NCBI GenBank assembly: GCA_001657325.1
Contig: LWRO01000006.1
Coordinates: 186,001 to 250,000 of the forward strand
Length of the DNA stretch: 64,000 nt
Direction of reading: 5' to 3'
Source: Geitlerinema sp. BBD 1991-9
GTDB taxonomy: Bacteria > Cyanobacteriota > Cyanobacteriia > Cyanobacteriales > Geitlerinemataceae
The notes beneath the pieces are model-generated. The model searched no databases and was not told the DNA's origin. It was given only the letters and a program-made list of their open reading frames with translations. Both the position numbers and the translations under genes were made by a program. Shown here piece by piece: positions 8,851 to 17,801 of this stretch. Position 1 is the first letter of the stretch. The number at the start of each line of letters is the position of its first letter.

Positions 8851-9564
8851 ATGAAACGATTTGTCGGACTATTCCTCGGATTCACGATGGCAGTGTTGTC
8901 GATCGTGGGATGGGGACGCCACAGTGTCAGTCAACCGCTTCAGCCTGATTCCGTTATTTTTCAAAATCTCACGAGCAATACGTCAACCTGCGAACTCGTC
9001 TCGCGGATTGAAAACGATAAAATTCTCGAAGTGGAGTTTCCACCCGCGTGTCTCGATGAAAAACTTCGATTGTCGAACTTTATTGAAATTGCTAGGCAAC
9101 AAGTGAACGAGGATGAAACGATTCCGTTAAACGTTAAAAATATTCGCTACAATCTCATTGATGAGGGCATTCGCATTCTCGCCAATCTCGAAATTGACTA
9201 TCCGGTCTTAGGATTAGTGGATTTTGAAGTATCGCAGCAAGTTTTGGCCAATTTAACGGATGGTGCGTTAGATTTAAAAACCGGTGAAACCGAGGTCGAT
9301 ATTGACGTTCCGTTTTTTGAGGATAACGATTTGGGCGGACTGGTCAATCAAGTTGTCGATTATCAGTTGACGATCTTCAATCAGAAAAGCTTGCAAGATT
9401 TCCTCTCGGACACGGGTTTAGACGAGCGAATTGCATCGGAAACAGATTTGAGTGTTGAAGCCGTTCAGTTTATAACGAAAGCTGTCGAACAGGATGTGAG
9501 TGCGCGGATTACGGAAGACGCTGTGATTTTATCGATTCGATTTTATCAAGACGTCGATCGATGA
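8851..9564 (+). CDS. Secreted hypothetical protein
   Basis: The 237-residue protein starts MKRFVGLFLGFTMAVLSIVGWG, a good signal peptide with cleavage likely near residues 25-30. The mature part is acidic with alternating beta-strand-like segments (VKNIRYNLIDEGIRILANLEI, LVDFEVSQQVLANLTDGALDL, VDIDVPFF). No family was recognised. ATG 8851 has GAAGGTGA upstream; the longer frame from 8659 places the signal peptide internally and is rejected. A paired cysteine (CELVSRI / PACLDEK) may form a disulfide. Confidence 0.75.
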   Translation: MKRFVGLFLGFTMAVLSIVGWGRHSVSQPLQPDSVIFQNLTSNTSTCELVSRIENDKILEVEFPPACLDEKLRLSNFIEIARQQVNEDETIPLNVKNIRYNLIDEGIRILANLEIDYPVLGLVDFEVSQQVLANLTDGALDLKTGETEVDIDVPFFEDNDLGGLVNQVVDYQLTIFNQKSLQDFLSDTGLDERIASETDLSVEAVQFITKAVEQDVSARITEDAVILSIRFYQDVDR

Positions 9565-9985
9565 GATAGATTTTTGAGCTTTAGTCTCTCGATTCTGATG
9601 AGAACGATCGTTTCTATTAGGGGCTTAAATAAATTGTCTATGCATCCAAAAAATAAAGATATTTTGTGTTTTTAAAATAAAAATAAATGTATAAAACTCT
9701 TGTTTTTAGGTAAATATTGGTCTTGTTCGAGAATTTTTAAAGGATGTAAAACAAAAAAAGAAGCTTTGAAATCATCCTGAAAGGTCGTTCGATCTCTGAA
9801 CCCAAAAGCTTGTGGTCGGAGAAAAAGTATGGGTCTGTTGGACTTAGGGTGACAACCAGAGTTTATAGGACTCCAAGGGTTTTGGTCTCGAAAGCAACCC
9901 AATACCACCGCAATTCCCAGAGAACCCAAAGTATTTTGGAGAATATACAACTTGAAACGAGAGGAATTTGATTGCAATTCGCATT
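9565..9985. other. Non-coding stretch with MITE-like element
   Basis: A+T-rich sequence follows the secreted protein gene. From about 9822 to 9938 there is a diverged inverted-repeat element, listed separately. No gene was supported; the long minus-strand frame across this region runs out of the opposite strand of trmJ. Confidence 0.5.
9822..9938. mobile_element. Diverged MITE-like element (copy A)
   Basis: The left end (ATGGGTCTGTTGGACTTAG.., 9830-9855) and the reverse complement of the right end (TTTGGGTTCTCTGGGAATTG.., 9938-9900) align with a few mismatches around a core GGGT-TCTGG-ATT-GGTG. The same pattern forms the ends of the element at 35561-35708. It contains no coding sequence. The identification rests on hand alignment of two diverged copies. 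Confidence 0.45.
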
Positions 9986-10138
9986 TCACGGGGAAGTGCC
10001 CCGTCTTCGCCGACAACGTTCGGAACAATATTTGACTTCGTCCCAGCACTTTTCCCACTTCTTCCGCCAAGTAAACGAACGCTGACAGACCGGGCAAATT
10101 TTCGTCGGAAGGTTGGATTTCGTATATTTCGGCTTCAT
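9986..10138 (-). CDS. DUF2256 small zinc-finger-like protein
   Basis: A 50-codon frame reads [20 protein letters not shown], continues [20 protein letters not shown] and ends [10 protein letters not shown]. This is the DUF2256 signature: [15 protein letters not shown] and W..V.YCS..CR. Four cysteines in CPVC and YCSERC spacing suggest a zinc ribbon. It is divergent from the trmJ-like gene with 61 bases between starts. The small size makes it easy to miss, but the motif match is near complete. Confidence 0.88.
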   Translation of the reverse strand: MKPKYTKSNLPTKICPVCQRSFTWRKKWEKCWDEVKYCSERCRRRRGTSP

Positions 10139-10199
10139 AATAGGGGATTGGAGGGTACGATCGAGTTGTTTTCCAGTTTAAAACAGCGCTCGAGGTGAG

Positions 10200-10925
10200 A
10201 TGGAATCCAAAGCTCTTTCCCCGATTACAATCGTTCTCGTCGAACCGGCGGGTGCGCTCAACGTGGGTTCGATCGCCCGCGTCATGGCGAATATGGGACT
10301 CGATCGATTGGTGCTGGTGAACCCTCAGTGCGACTATCTCGGCGATGAGGCGCGAAAAATGGCGGTTCACGCCCGGGCGATCCTCGAAAACGCCCGCTGT
10401 GTCCCGACGTTAACGGATGCAGTCGTGGGTTGTCAGCGAATTGTTGCGACCACTGCCCGAGATCGTACGCTTCCGACGCACCTCGAACACCCTCGCGAGG
10501 TGTTACCTTGGCTGTTAGGAGTCTCGTCGGCTTTGGTATTCGGACGGGAGGATCGGGGATTGAGCAACGAAGAGTTGAACGTTGCCCAGCGATTTGTCCG
10601 CATTCCCTCGAGTTCGGTGTATCCTTCGCTGAATTTGGCGCAATCGGTGGCAGTCTGTGCTTACGAACTCTATAATGCTGCTGGTGTAGCACCGACGGTT
10701 CCCCCGACGGCGGAACCGGAAGCCCCTGCGGAAGCGTTGGAAGCATATTACGGGGATTTGGAACGGCTGTTACTCGACATCGGATATCTATATCCCCACA
10801 CGGCGAGGGCTAGGATGGAAAAGTTCCGTCGCCTTTACAATCGGGTGCATCCGTCAGAAACTGAGATTGCGATGTTGCGGGGTATCCTGCGACAGGTCGA
10901 GTGGGCGCTCGATCGAAAAAACTAA
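10200..10925 (+). CDS. trmJ: TrmJ-like tRNA 2'-O-methyltransferase (SpoU/TrmH superfamily)
   Basis: The 241-residue protein has SPOUT motifs: GALNVGSIARVMANMGL near the N-terminus, VFGREDRGLSNEEL in the middle, and IPSSSVYPSLNLAQSVAVCAYEL forming the knotted SAM site. The C-terminal helices (ARARMEKFRRLYNRV, EIAMLRGILRQVEWAL) match the TrmJ extension. TrmJ methylates the 2'-hydroxyl of position 32 in the tRNA anticodon loop. GAGGTGAG overlaps just upstream of the ATG as ribosome site. The precise target in this organism is inferred. Confidence 0.9.
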   Translation: MESKALSPITIVLVEPAGALNVGSIARVMANMGLDRLVLVNPQCDYLGDEARKMAVHARAILENARCVPTLTDAVVGCQRIVATTARDRTLPTHLEHPREVLPWLLGVSSALVFGREDRGLSNEELNVAQRFVRIPSSSVYPSLNLAQSVAVCAYELYNAAGVAPTVPPTAEPEAPAEALEAYYGDLERLLLDIGYLYPHTARARMEKFRRLYNRVHPSETEIAMLRGILRQVEWALDRKN

Positions 10926-10975
10926 AGCTGAATTTTTAAAGTCGAACTCCTAAATTTTTCATTCCTCGAAGAGTT

Positions 10976-12487
10976 ATGCCGACGTCTCCTAGTTTCTTCG
11001 ACCCATCTTCGCGACGACGCAATACGGGTAAGGCTTGGTTGCGCCGCCAGTGGCGTAATCGCTTATCTGAGGAAAGCGCACCCCACAGTCGCGTGACGCC
11101 GATTTCGTCGCGCCGCCCGAAGTCGGGGGGGAGTTCGCCGGATTTACCGCCGCTACAAACGCCTCGTGCGAGTCGTCCGCCGTTGACGCCACCGGTGCGG
11201 TTGGCACCTCCAGCACGTCGTCCGATTCCGTCAGAACTGCGACCGCCGTTGCAGCAATCCCGTTCGGCGTCTTCGGAACCGATTCCGCCGTTGCGTCCGG
11301 AAACCTTTCGATCGAAACGCCCTCGTCGATCGAAACGCCCCGAACCTTCGCCCGTCAATCTTCCCAAGGCTGCGGTTCGCCCGCCACGCCATCGAGAACG
11401 CCCTCGCGAACGGCTTCAACGCCGTTCGATGCCTTCGGCGTTGAAGCCGTTTCTGTACGTGGCGCAACTGTCATTCGTCGGCGTGGGGTTGAGTGCGATT
11501 GCGGGGACGGTGTTGTCGATGTGGACGCCCTCGAAAGGGGATTTATCGGCTTCCCAGGCGGACGGTTCGTCTCCCGGATTGGAAAGTCAGACGGTGGCGG
11601 CGCGGTGGTCGCCGGAACTCTCGCTGGGACAGGAATTGACGACGCTCGAAACGTCACTGCAACAGTTAGCCGCACAGTATCCAGGCTTAACGCCAGGGGT
11701 GAGCGTGGTAGACGTGGCGACGGGGGATTATGTCGCGATGTCTGAGATGACGGCGTTTCCGGCAGCGAGTACGATTAAGATTCCGATTTTGGTGGCGTTT
11801 TTCCGGGCGGTGGATGCGGGGAAAGTGCGCTTGGACGAACCGCTGACGATGGAGGCGCAACACGTCGCTGAGGGATCGGGGGTGATGCAGTACGACGAAC
11901 CGGGAATGCAGTATCCTGCGTTGGAAGTGGCGCTGCTGATGATTACGCAGAGTGACAATACAGCCACGAATATGTTGATCGATCGATTGGGGGGAATCGA
12001 TCGACTCAACGCCCAGTTTCGGGAGTGGGGGTTGACGGAGACGACGCTCCGCGAGCGATTACCGGATTTGGAGGGAACGAATACGACGACGCCGCAGGAG
12101 TTGGCGAAGTTACTCGGACAAATCGAACGGGGTGAGTTGGTGTCGATGCGGAGTCGCGATCGAATGTTTCGGATTATGGAACGGACGGTGAACGACGCAC
12201 TATTACCGCAAGGGTTGGGCGAGGGGGCCTCGATCGCCCATAAGACGGGAAATCTTCGATCGGTGTTGGCGGATGCGGGATCGATCGACGCACCGAACGG
12301 AAAGCGCTACATTGCGGTGATGTTAGTGCGCCGTCCTGACGAGGACGAACGCGCGGCGGATTTGATTCGGGAAATGTCTGCGATGGTGTACGACCATTTT
12401 GCCAAGCCAACCTCGTCGTTTCCCCAAACCGTCCTGGTTGCGCCCACCGTGACGGAGATGCAGCAGGCGCAACGGATGGGACGTTGA
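10976..12487 (+). CDS. Class A beta-lactamase-fold serine hydrolase with Pro/Arg-rich N-terminus
   Basis: The 503-residue protein has three parts: a basic, proline-rich cytoplasmic tail (about 1-155), one membrane helix (KPFLYVAQLSFVGVGLSAIAG), and a beta-lactamase-like domain (about 210-480). Catalytic motifs are present: S265-T-I-K268, SDN at about 326, an E-x3-N near LPDLEGTN, and H-K423-TG. The domain should face the periplasm. Whether it hydrolyses beta-lactams or acts on peptidoglycan is unclear; the membrane anchor argues for cell-wall work. The Arg/Pro tail is unusual and may bind nucleic acid or protein. It follows trmJ by 50 bases. Confidence 0.87.
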   Translation: MPTSPSFFDPSSRRRNTGKAWLRRQWRNRLSEESAPHSRVTPISSRRPKSGGSSPDLPPLQTPRASRPPLTPPVRLAPPARRPIPSELRPPLQQSRSASSEPIPPLRPETFRSKRPRRSKRPEPSPVNLPKAAVRPPRHRERPRERLQRRSMPSALKPFLYVAQLSFVGVGLSAIAGTVLSMWTPSKGDLSASQADGSSPGLESQTVAARWSPELSLGQELTTLETSLQQLAAQYPGLTPGVSVVDVATGDYVAMSEMTAFPAASTIKIPILVAFFRAVDAGKVRLDEPLTMEAQHVAEGSGVMQYDEPGMQYPALEVALLMITQSDNTATNMLIDRLGGIDRLNAQFREWGLTETTLRERLPDLEGTNTTTPQELAKLLGQIERGELVSMRSRDRMFRIMERTVNDALLPQGLGEGASIAHKTGNLRSVLADAGSIDAPNGKRYIAVMLVRRPDEDERAADLIREMSAMVYDHFAKPTSSFPQTVLVAPTVTEMQQAQRMGR

Positions 12488-12501
12488 GCCGTTACAGAGA
12501 C

Positions 12502-12527
12502 CTCCCATTTTTTTCAAAAAATGGGGG
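12502..12527. terminator. Bidirectional hairpin terminator
   Basis: CCCATTTTTT pairs with AAAAAATGGG around a tiny loop, between the convergent hydrolase and RTX genes. The stem's own T/A runs can serve transcription from both sides. Confidence 0.7.
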
Positions 12528-12596
12528 AAGTTAAAAAATTGGCAATCGTCCTGTTTCTTTAAACAGAAAAAACTGCAATAGAAAGTTTTTGGCGTT

Positions 12597-15500
12597 TTAA
12601 GCAAACGTTATCTCAACAACATTTGCAGAAATGTTTGTTGCGCTGATGCTAGTGGGAACCGAAGCCCCTCCTAACTCAAGCTTGGTAATAATGCGAGTAT
12701 TCCCGCCAGCGGTGTTGTTACCATTGCTATCTCGAAGTAAGAACAGGTCGGTTCCATCTGTATAAGCGAAGACATTCGTTCCGCTAAGGACATTGCTGGA
12801 AAAAGTTGTCGAGCTGTTCAAAATTCCAGTCGTTAGAATGTTAGTATCATTCGCAACGTTATTGTAATTTTCAAGTCGAATAGTATCCTGAGCAGGATTG
12901 AAATCTGTAATTCGATCGTATCCGTTAGCAACAATAGCCGTATCGATTTCACTGCTAGCATCGGCATCGAACGTCGGATCGCTACTTAAAATGTTGGAGT
13001 AGATAAACGTATCTCGCCCATTTCCACCCGTCAAAACATCGATCGAGCCAACACCGCTGGTTCCTAGCGAATCCCCTCGAATCAAATCGTCACCATCTCC
13101 AGCATTGATGGTATCTGCACCACCTTTACCATCCAAGATATCCGGACCAGCTCCTCCAGTTATCGTATTGTCAGTTCCATCGGAGGCAACCACTGAAATG
13201 TTGACGGTTGCCGTATCTGTACTCGATGCGCCGTCCTGGATCGTGTAGCCGAAGCTTGTAGAAGTCGCCGTACCGGGTGCTGTATAATCCAAGCTCGTAA
13301 TTGGCGTACCGCTAGTCGCCAAAGTCCCGGCTAAACCTGTATCGTTTACCGATTGAAGCGTTAGGGAACTACCCGTGTCGTTTGCAAGTAACGCACTAGC
13401 GGGAATTGTACCAGTTGTGCCAGTTGTGACCGTCATCGTATCGTTCGTTGCCTGAAGGGTGGTCACGGTAATTGAGGCTGTTTCTTGGTCGAATTCTGGC
13501 GCTCCGCCTGTATTGCCGTTATCGTTGAGATTAATCGTCAAGTCGGCCATACCGCCTGTTGCTGCGGTATAGGTCAGCGTTCCCGCAGTCCGAGCTGCAT
13601 TGAGATTCGCAAGCGTTCCTCGTACAGTCACGCTCGCTGTATTGTTATTATCAACGCTCAATCCCGTTCCGCTCGCTGAAATTGTGCCTCCTGCACTTCC
13701 CGATACAGATAGCGTAAGCGTCATTTCACCACTATCTGCATCGGGATCGTCGAAGTTGGAAGTGATGATGCTTGCAAGATTGTATGGGGTCGATGGAGTT
13801 GCACCCATAAATGGTCCCATGGCGGTCACAACGGGTTTATCGTTCACTCGCTGCACTGTGATGGTCGTCGTGGCAATGGCGCTCGTATTGCTATCTACAT
13901 CTGTTGCTTCAAACGTCACGATTCGATCGGGAGAAGTGGGCGGATTTTCTCTGACCGATGGAGGCGCGCCCCCTCCGTAGTCGTACTCAATTGTATCGAG
14001 AACGGCTTTGTAATTCGCGGGAGGTTGAGATGCTCCGGAGCTGGGCGTTAAGGTTAAGGTGTAGTTCGTCCCCGACGTTTGACCGACATTAATTCCTTGT
14101 GCTGACGCGACTGTATTATCCCAAGTCAGGATTTGATTGCCTCCTGGTGGGTTAACAAGGGTCACAACAACTTGCGAAATTTGGCTGTTATCGTCCGAAA
14201 CGACGAGCTTGCTCGAATCTACTACGGAAACTGGGGTTTGTTCTGTGTAAGTCGTGCTGTTGTCGATTCCTGAGTCAGAACCGTTTAAGTCGATGACAGG
14301 GTTCGCCGGTGGATTTTGTACCTCGATGGTGAAGGTTTCTGTGGACGTATCGACGCCACCATTTACGGTTCCCCCGTCGTCTTGGAGTTCGATGGTTACG
14401 GTTGCCGTTCCCGTCGCACCGGCTTTAGGTGTATAGGTTAGATTGCCAGATGCGCTATCAACATCCGGTTGAACGTCAAAGATCGCATTATTGTCGTTTG
14501 TAACTGTAGTCGTTAAACTTTGTCCGGCTTCGTCAGTCGGCCCGGCTGTAATATCCGTTGCCCATCCTGCGACTGTTTGCGCACCTGCATTGTTGAAAAC
14601 GGTTTGATTTGCCCCTTTCGTTAAGGTTGGCGCGTCGTTGACGGCGTCGATGGTTACGGTGATTGTCGCTGCATCGGAATCTTCCGTTCCGTCGTTGGCT
14701 TTGAAGGTAAAGCTATCGCTTCCGTTGGTGTCTGCTGTGGGTGTATAGGTATAGGCTCCCGTGGAAGCGTCGGTAATTGTGACTGTACCTTGGCTAGGGT
14801 TGCTGACAATGCTGTAGGTTAAGCTGTTGCCATCGCTATCGCTGGCACTGAGGGTTCCCGTTTGAGTTGTGTCCTCGGTGGTTGTGAGCGTACCATCTGA
14901 AGCCGTCGGTTTTGTGTTGGCTGCACCGTCTCCACCGGAACCACTGTCTCCACCGGAACCACTGTCTCCACCGGAACCGCTGTCTCCACCGGAACCGCTG
15001 TCCCCACCGGAACCGCCGTCTCCATCGTCTCCGTCGTCTCCGCCGTCTCCGTCGTCTCCGTCGTTTCCGCCACTATCGGGAGGCGTGGGCGGACCGGGAT
15101 CGGGAGTACTCGATGGGGTCAGCTCGTCTGTAATACTATCTTCGGTGAATACGCTTTCTGTGACGTTGCTGAGAATGGCGAGGATTTTACCCGTTCTCAG
15201 GTTCGAGATGACGTAGTTTCCGGTGCTGCTGCTTTCGTCGGAACGCACGAAGGCGATGTTGATTTCCGACATTTCAATGTCACCGGCAAAGGCGATTCGA
15301 TCGTCGGAGTCGAAGCCGGAAATGATATCTGTATCTTCGTCTGACGCTCCGCTGGATTTGGCGTTGATGACGTAAATGTTTTTCCCCGTACCGCCGACGA
15401 GCAGGTCTGACCCGTCGTCTCCAAACAGGACATCGTTGCCGATTTCGCCGTAAATGGTATCGTCACCCTTGCCACCGAAGAGAAAGTCGTTATCGTCGCC

Positions 15501-15815
15501 GCCAAAGATCGTGTCGTTGTCTTTGTTGCCGAATACGGTGTCTTCGCCGTCATTGCCGTAGAGAACGTCGGAACCGAGGTCGCCGCTGATGACGTCTTCG
15601 CCATCGTTCCCGAAGATCGTGTCGTCGTCTCGTCCGGAGAGTAGGGTGTCGTTTCCGCGATCGCCCCGGAGAACATCTTTGCCTTGGTTGCCAAATTCTA
15701 GATCGTCCCCATCGTTGCCGATGATATTATCGTCGCCACCTAGCCCAACGATCGAATCTCCTCCGAGCGTTCCGAGAAGGGCTTCGGCATTGTCGGTTCC
15801 AGTGATGAGAGGCAT
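12597..15815 (-). CDS. Large RTX/cadherin-like calcium-binding secreted protein
   Basis: The 1072-residue protein starts at ATG 15815, with an AGGAG site 9 bases upstream. Residues about 20-165 are RTX nonapeptides (GGDDNIIGNDGDD, GNDTLLSGRDDD). A GSGGDS-repeat linker follows near 270-310. Then come cadherin/VCBS-like beta domains (TEDTTQTGTLSASDSDGNSL, YTPTADTNGSDSFTFKANDG, AVNDAPTLT) and a second RTX block near 930 (GGAGPDILDGKGGADTINAG) with a type I secretion C-terminal region. There is no signal peptide, so type I (HlyB/D/TolC) export is expected, but the transporter is not in this window. It is probably a surface or extracellular adhesive protein needing calcium. Confidence 0.9.
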   Translation of the reverse strand: MPLITGTDNAEALLGTLGGDSIVGLGGDDNIIGNDGDDLEFGNQGKDVLRGDRGNDTLLSGRDDDTIFGNDGEDVISGDLGSDVLYGNDGEDTVFGNKDNDTIFGGDDNDFLFGGKGDDTIYGEIGNDVLFGDDGSDLLVGGTGKNIYVINAKSSGASDEDTDIISGFDSDDRIAFAGDIEMSEINIAFVRSDESSSTGNYVISNLRTGKILAILSNVTESVFTEDSITDELTPSSTPDPGPPTPPDSGGNDGDDGDGGDDGDDGDGGSGGDSGSGGDSGSGGDSGSGGDSGSGGDGAANTKPTASDGTLTTTEDTTQTGTLSASDSDGNSLTYSIVSNPSQGTVTITDASTGAYTYTPTADTNGSDSFTFKANDGTEDSDAATITVTIDAVNDAPTLTKGANQTVFNNAGAQTVAGWATDITAGPTDEAGQSLTTTVTNDNNAIFDVQPDVDSASGNLTYTPKAGATGTATVTIELQDDGGTVNGGVDTSTETFTIEVQNPPANPVIDLNGSDSGIDNSTTYTEQTPVSVVDSSKLVVSDDNSQISQVVVTLVNPPGGNQILTWDNTVASAQGINVGQTSGTNYTLTLTPSSGASQPPANYKAVLDTIEYDYGGGAPPSVRENPPTSPDRIVTFEATDVDSNTSAIATTTITVQRVNDKPVVTAMGPFMGATPSTPYNLASIITSNFDDPDADSGEMTLTLSVSGSAGGTISASGTGLSVDNNNTASVTVRGTLANLNAARTAGTLTYTAATGGMADLTINLNDNGNTGGAPEFDQETASITVTTLQATNDTMTVTTGTTGTIPASALLANDTGSSLTLQSVNDTGLAGTLATSGTPITSLDYTAPGTATSTSFGYTIQDGASSTDTATVNISVVASDGTDNTITGGAGPDILDGKGGADTINAGDGDDLIRGDSLGTSGVGSIDVLTGGNGRDTFIYSNILSSDPTFDADASSEIDTAIVANGYDRITDFNPAQDTIRLENYNNVANDTNILTTGILNSSTTFSSNVLSGTNVFAYTDGTDLFLLRDSNGNNTAGGNTRIITKLELGGASVPTSISATNISANVVEITFA
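14932..15066. repeat. Tandem 18-bp then 9-bp coding repeats
   Basis: About five 18-bp units (CCACCGGAACCACTGTCT type) encode GSGGDS hexapeptides on the minus strand. They are followed by 9-bp units (CCGTCGTCT type) encoding GDD-like tripeptides. They form the flexible acidic linker of the RTX protein. The units differ by single third-position changes, showing recent expansion; length polymorphism between strains is likely. Confidence 0.88.
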
Positions 15816-16282
15816 GAGTTTCGATCTCCTAGGGAGTCCCTGACACGTACTACGAATGTAAATAAATGTGAGTTTGTTTTGGCAATTGCGTGTTTTTGTG
15901 GTAGAAGCGCTCGATTCGATCGAACACACGCAAGCGGACACACCCTAAGACATTGTCGCGCTGTTACCGGTTTTTGTTCCCATCGGGCAGACCGGTCGAT
16001 CGAGAGCATCTTTTCCGGATTCTTCTGTCTCTCACGCACTTTGAATTAAGCAGGGACAAAACGCCGGTGTTTTGTAACGCGAGAGGCATGGAAAGTCAGA
16101 TAGAGACTTAGATGAAATCTAAGTTTTATGATGACGCTCTACTCTCCATTGTGGTCAAAACTTTAACGATCGACCATACCCTTTACGAGAACCTTAACGT
16201 CTAACCCTGAGTGCAAAGTTCCGTATAATCACGGAACTTTGAAAGCGGATCGATCGAAAACGATAGCGTTTTAACTGAAAAT
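15816..16282. other. Upstream region of the RTX gene
   Basis: No gene was seen. The stretch holds the RTX gene's leader and promoter and the 3' flank of avtA, with a perfect inverted repeat at 16214-16241 (listed separately). Confidence 0.5.
16214..16241. promoter_or_regulatory. Perfect 11-bp inverted repeat (terminator-like or operator)
   Basis: CAAAGTTCCGT and ACGGAACTTTG pair perfectly around a 6-base loop. It lies 42 bases past the avtA stop and 400 bases before the RTX start. No T-run follows on the minus strand, so it may be a protein-binding palindrome or a weak terminator. Confidence 0.45.
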
Positions 16283-17563
16283 TCATCCCACGAGAGACGT
16301 GGCGTACACGCGACTGGCAACTCGGGCGATTTTCTGCATGGCGGCTCCAATTTCTTCGACTGTCGCTGTCAGGCTAATCCGCAAGCACTGTTGTGTGTGT
16401 TGCCAATCTTCACGCAAGCCGGGGAAAAACGGTTCTCCGGGAACGGCAATCACGCCGACTTTTTTGAGGTCTCGATAGAATTCTCGATCGGTGATGGGTA
16501 AATCGCGGAACCACAGCCAGGCGAAAATTGCCCCTTCACCGCGATGCAAGAACCAAGGAAGTTCTTTTGGCATGGCGTTCTGCAACGATTCTTCCAAAAC
16601 CTCAAATTTGTGTTGGTAGTGGGGACGAATCACCGATTCCGAAAGTTCGACTAACTGACCCGAGGCGATGGCTTTTGCGGCGATGGCTTGTCCGTAGCGA
16701 GACGAATGAATGCAAGTGTTGGTTTGAAACGACTGCAACACGTCGATAATCTCTTCGTCGCCGATGGCGATTCCCAACCGTTCCCCTGGAAGTCCGGCTT
16801 TTGACAAACTCATGCAGTGAACGATATTTCCGCCAAACATGGGGGTCATATCGGTAAAGTTCAACGCCGGGAACGGAGGTGCGTAGGCGGAGTCGATGAA
16901 GACGGGAACGTCTGCGGTGGCGGCGAGATCGCCAATTTTACGAACTTCTTCGTCGGTTAAAACGTTTCCCGTGGGGTTGCAGGGACGGGAAAAAATAACG
17001 CATCCGGTCTCGCGGTTAATTTCAAGTTGGCTGAAGTCTGGGCGATATTTAAATCGATGGCTGGCTTCGTCGATGTCGAGGGTGGGTTTGTACGACACGA
17101 CCGCTTCGGGAGTCAGGCTGACACCGCCGTATCCGGTGTAGTCGGGACTCAGGGGAAGGACGATTTTTTTTAACGCGCCGCTTGAGGTGTAGCCGCCGAA
17201 GGCATTGGCCCCGAAGAAGTAAATGGATTGCGAACCGGGGGTGACGAGAACGTTGCGCGACGTTAAATTTACCCCGTAACGGTGGTTGAAATCCTCGACA
17301 ACGGCATCGATGAGGGGTTGGTAGCCTTGACTGGAACCGTAGCGACAAACGACCTCGCTATATTCGGAACTGGCGAGGAGTTGTGCCGTACAATCGCGCC
17401 ACATTGCCTCGATTTCGGGCAAAATTACCGGATTTCCCGCACTGAGGTCGATGAAATCTCGCGCGTTACCGCTTTGCAAGGTTTCGATGATGTCTTTCAT
17501 GATTGCCCTCACCCCGGTAAGGTGGGACATTTGTTGACCGAATTGAGACAGTGCAGGGTTCAT
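16283..17563 (-). CDS. avtA: Valine--pyruvate transaminase (AvtA-type, PLP-dependent)
   Basis: The 426-residue aminotransferase shows family motifs: IDLSAGNPVILPEIEAMWR, YGSSQGYQPLIDAVV, VTPGSQSIYFFGAN, FSRPCNPTGNVLTDEE, VFIDSAYAPPFP and SLSK255AGLPGERLG, with the PLP lysine. It converts 2-oxoisovalerate and alanine to valine and pyruvate in the cytoplasm. Length matches E. coli AvtA (about 417). The gene is preceded, in its own leader, by a 27-copy heptamer repeat ending 8 bases before the ATG, so ordinary ribosome-site sequence is displaced; translation may depend on the repeat itself. Confidence 0.92.
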   Translation of the reverse strand: MNPALSQFGQQMSHLTGVRAIMKDIIETLQSGNARDFIDLSAGNPVILPEIEAMWRDCTAQLLASSEYSEVVCRYGSSQGYQPLIDAVVEDFNHRYGVNLTSRNVLVTPGSQSIYFFGANAFGGYTSSGALKKIVLPLSPDYTGYGGVSLTPEAVVSYKPTLDIDEASHRFKYRPDFSQLEINRETGCVIFSRPCNPTGNVLTDEEVRKIGDLAATADVPVFIDSAYAPPFPALNFTDMTPMFGGNIVHCMSLSKAGLPGERLGIAIGDEEIIDVLQSFQTNTCIHSSRYGQAIAAKAIASGQLVELSESVIRPHYQHKFEVLEESLQNAMPKELPWFLHRGEGAIFAWLWFRDLPITDREFYRDLKKVGVIAVPGEPFFPGLREDWQHTQQCLRISLTATVEEIGAAMQKIARVASRVYATSLVG

Positions 17564-17570
17564 CTTTTAC

Positions 17571-17758
17571 AGTGAGCAGTGAGCAGTGAGCAGTGAGCAG
17601 TGAGTAGTGAGTAGTGAGTAGTGAGTAGTGAGTAGTGAGCGGTGAGTAGTGAGCGGTGAGTAGTGAGCAGTGAGTAGTGAGCGGTGAGTAGTGAGTAGTG
17701 AGTAGTGAGCAGTGAGTAGTGAGCGGTGAGTAGTGAGCGGTGAGTAGTGAGCGGTGAG
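17571..17758. repeat. Heptamer tandem repeat (RGTGAGY)27
   Basis: About 27 uninterrupted copies of a 7-bp unit: AGTGAGC, AGTGAGT and GGTGAGT. It fills nearly all space between the avtA start and the Nudix gene's stop. Variants alternate in patches, as from repeated unit exchange. This matches the short tandemly repeated repetitive (STRR) heptamers known from filamentous cyanobacteria. Confidence 0.95.
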
Positions 17759-17801
17759 GATAGGTTTCAGTTTACAGGGTCTTCTCAGTCTTCCTTAGTC
17801 T

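Noticed and set aside
9672-10370. A 232-codon minus-strand frame
   Set aside because: It overlaps trmJ and DUF2256 in other frames and crosses a MITE-like repeat; no domain was seen.
14869-15216. Plus-strand Ser/Pro-rich frames opposite the RTX linker
   Set aside because: They arise from the tandem repeats of the minus-strand gene.
17571-17758. Possible CRISPR array
   Set aside because: The unit is 7 bp with no spacers; it is a simple tandem repeat.
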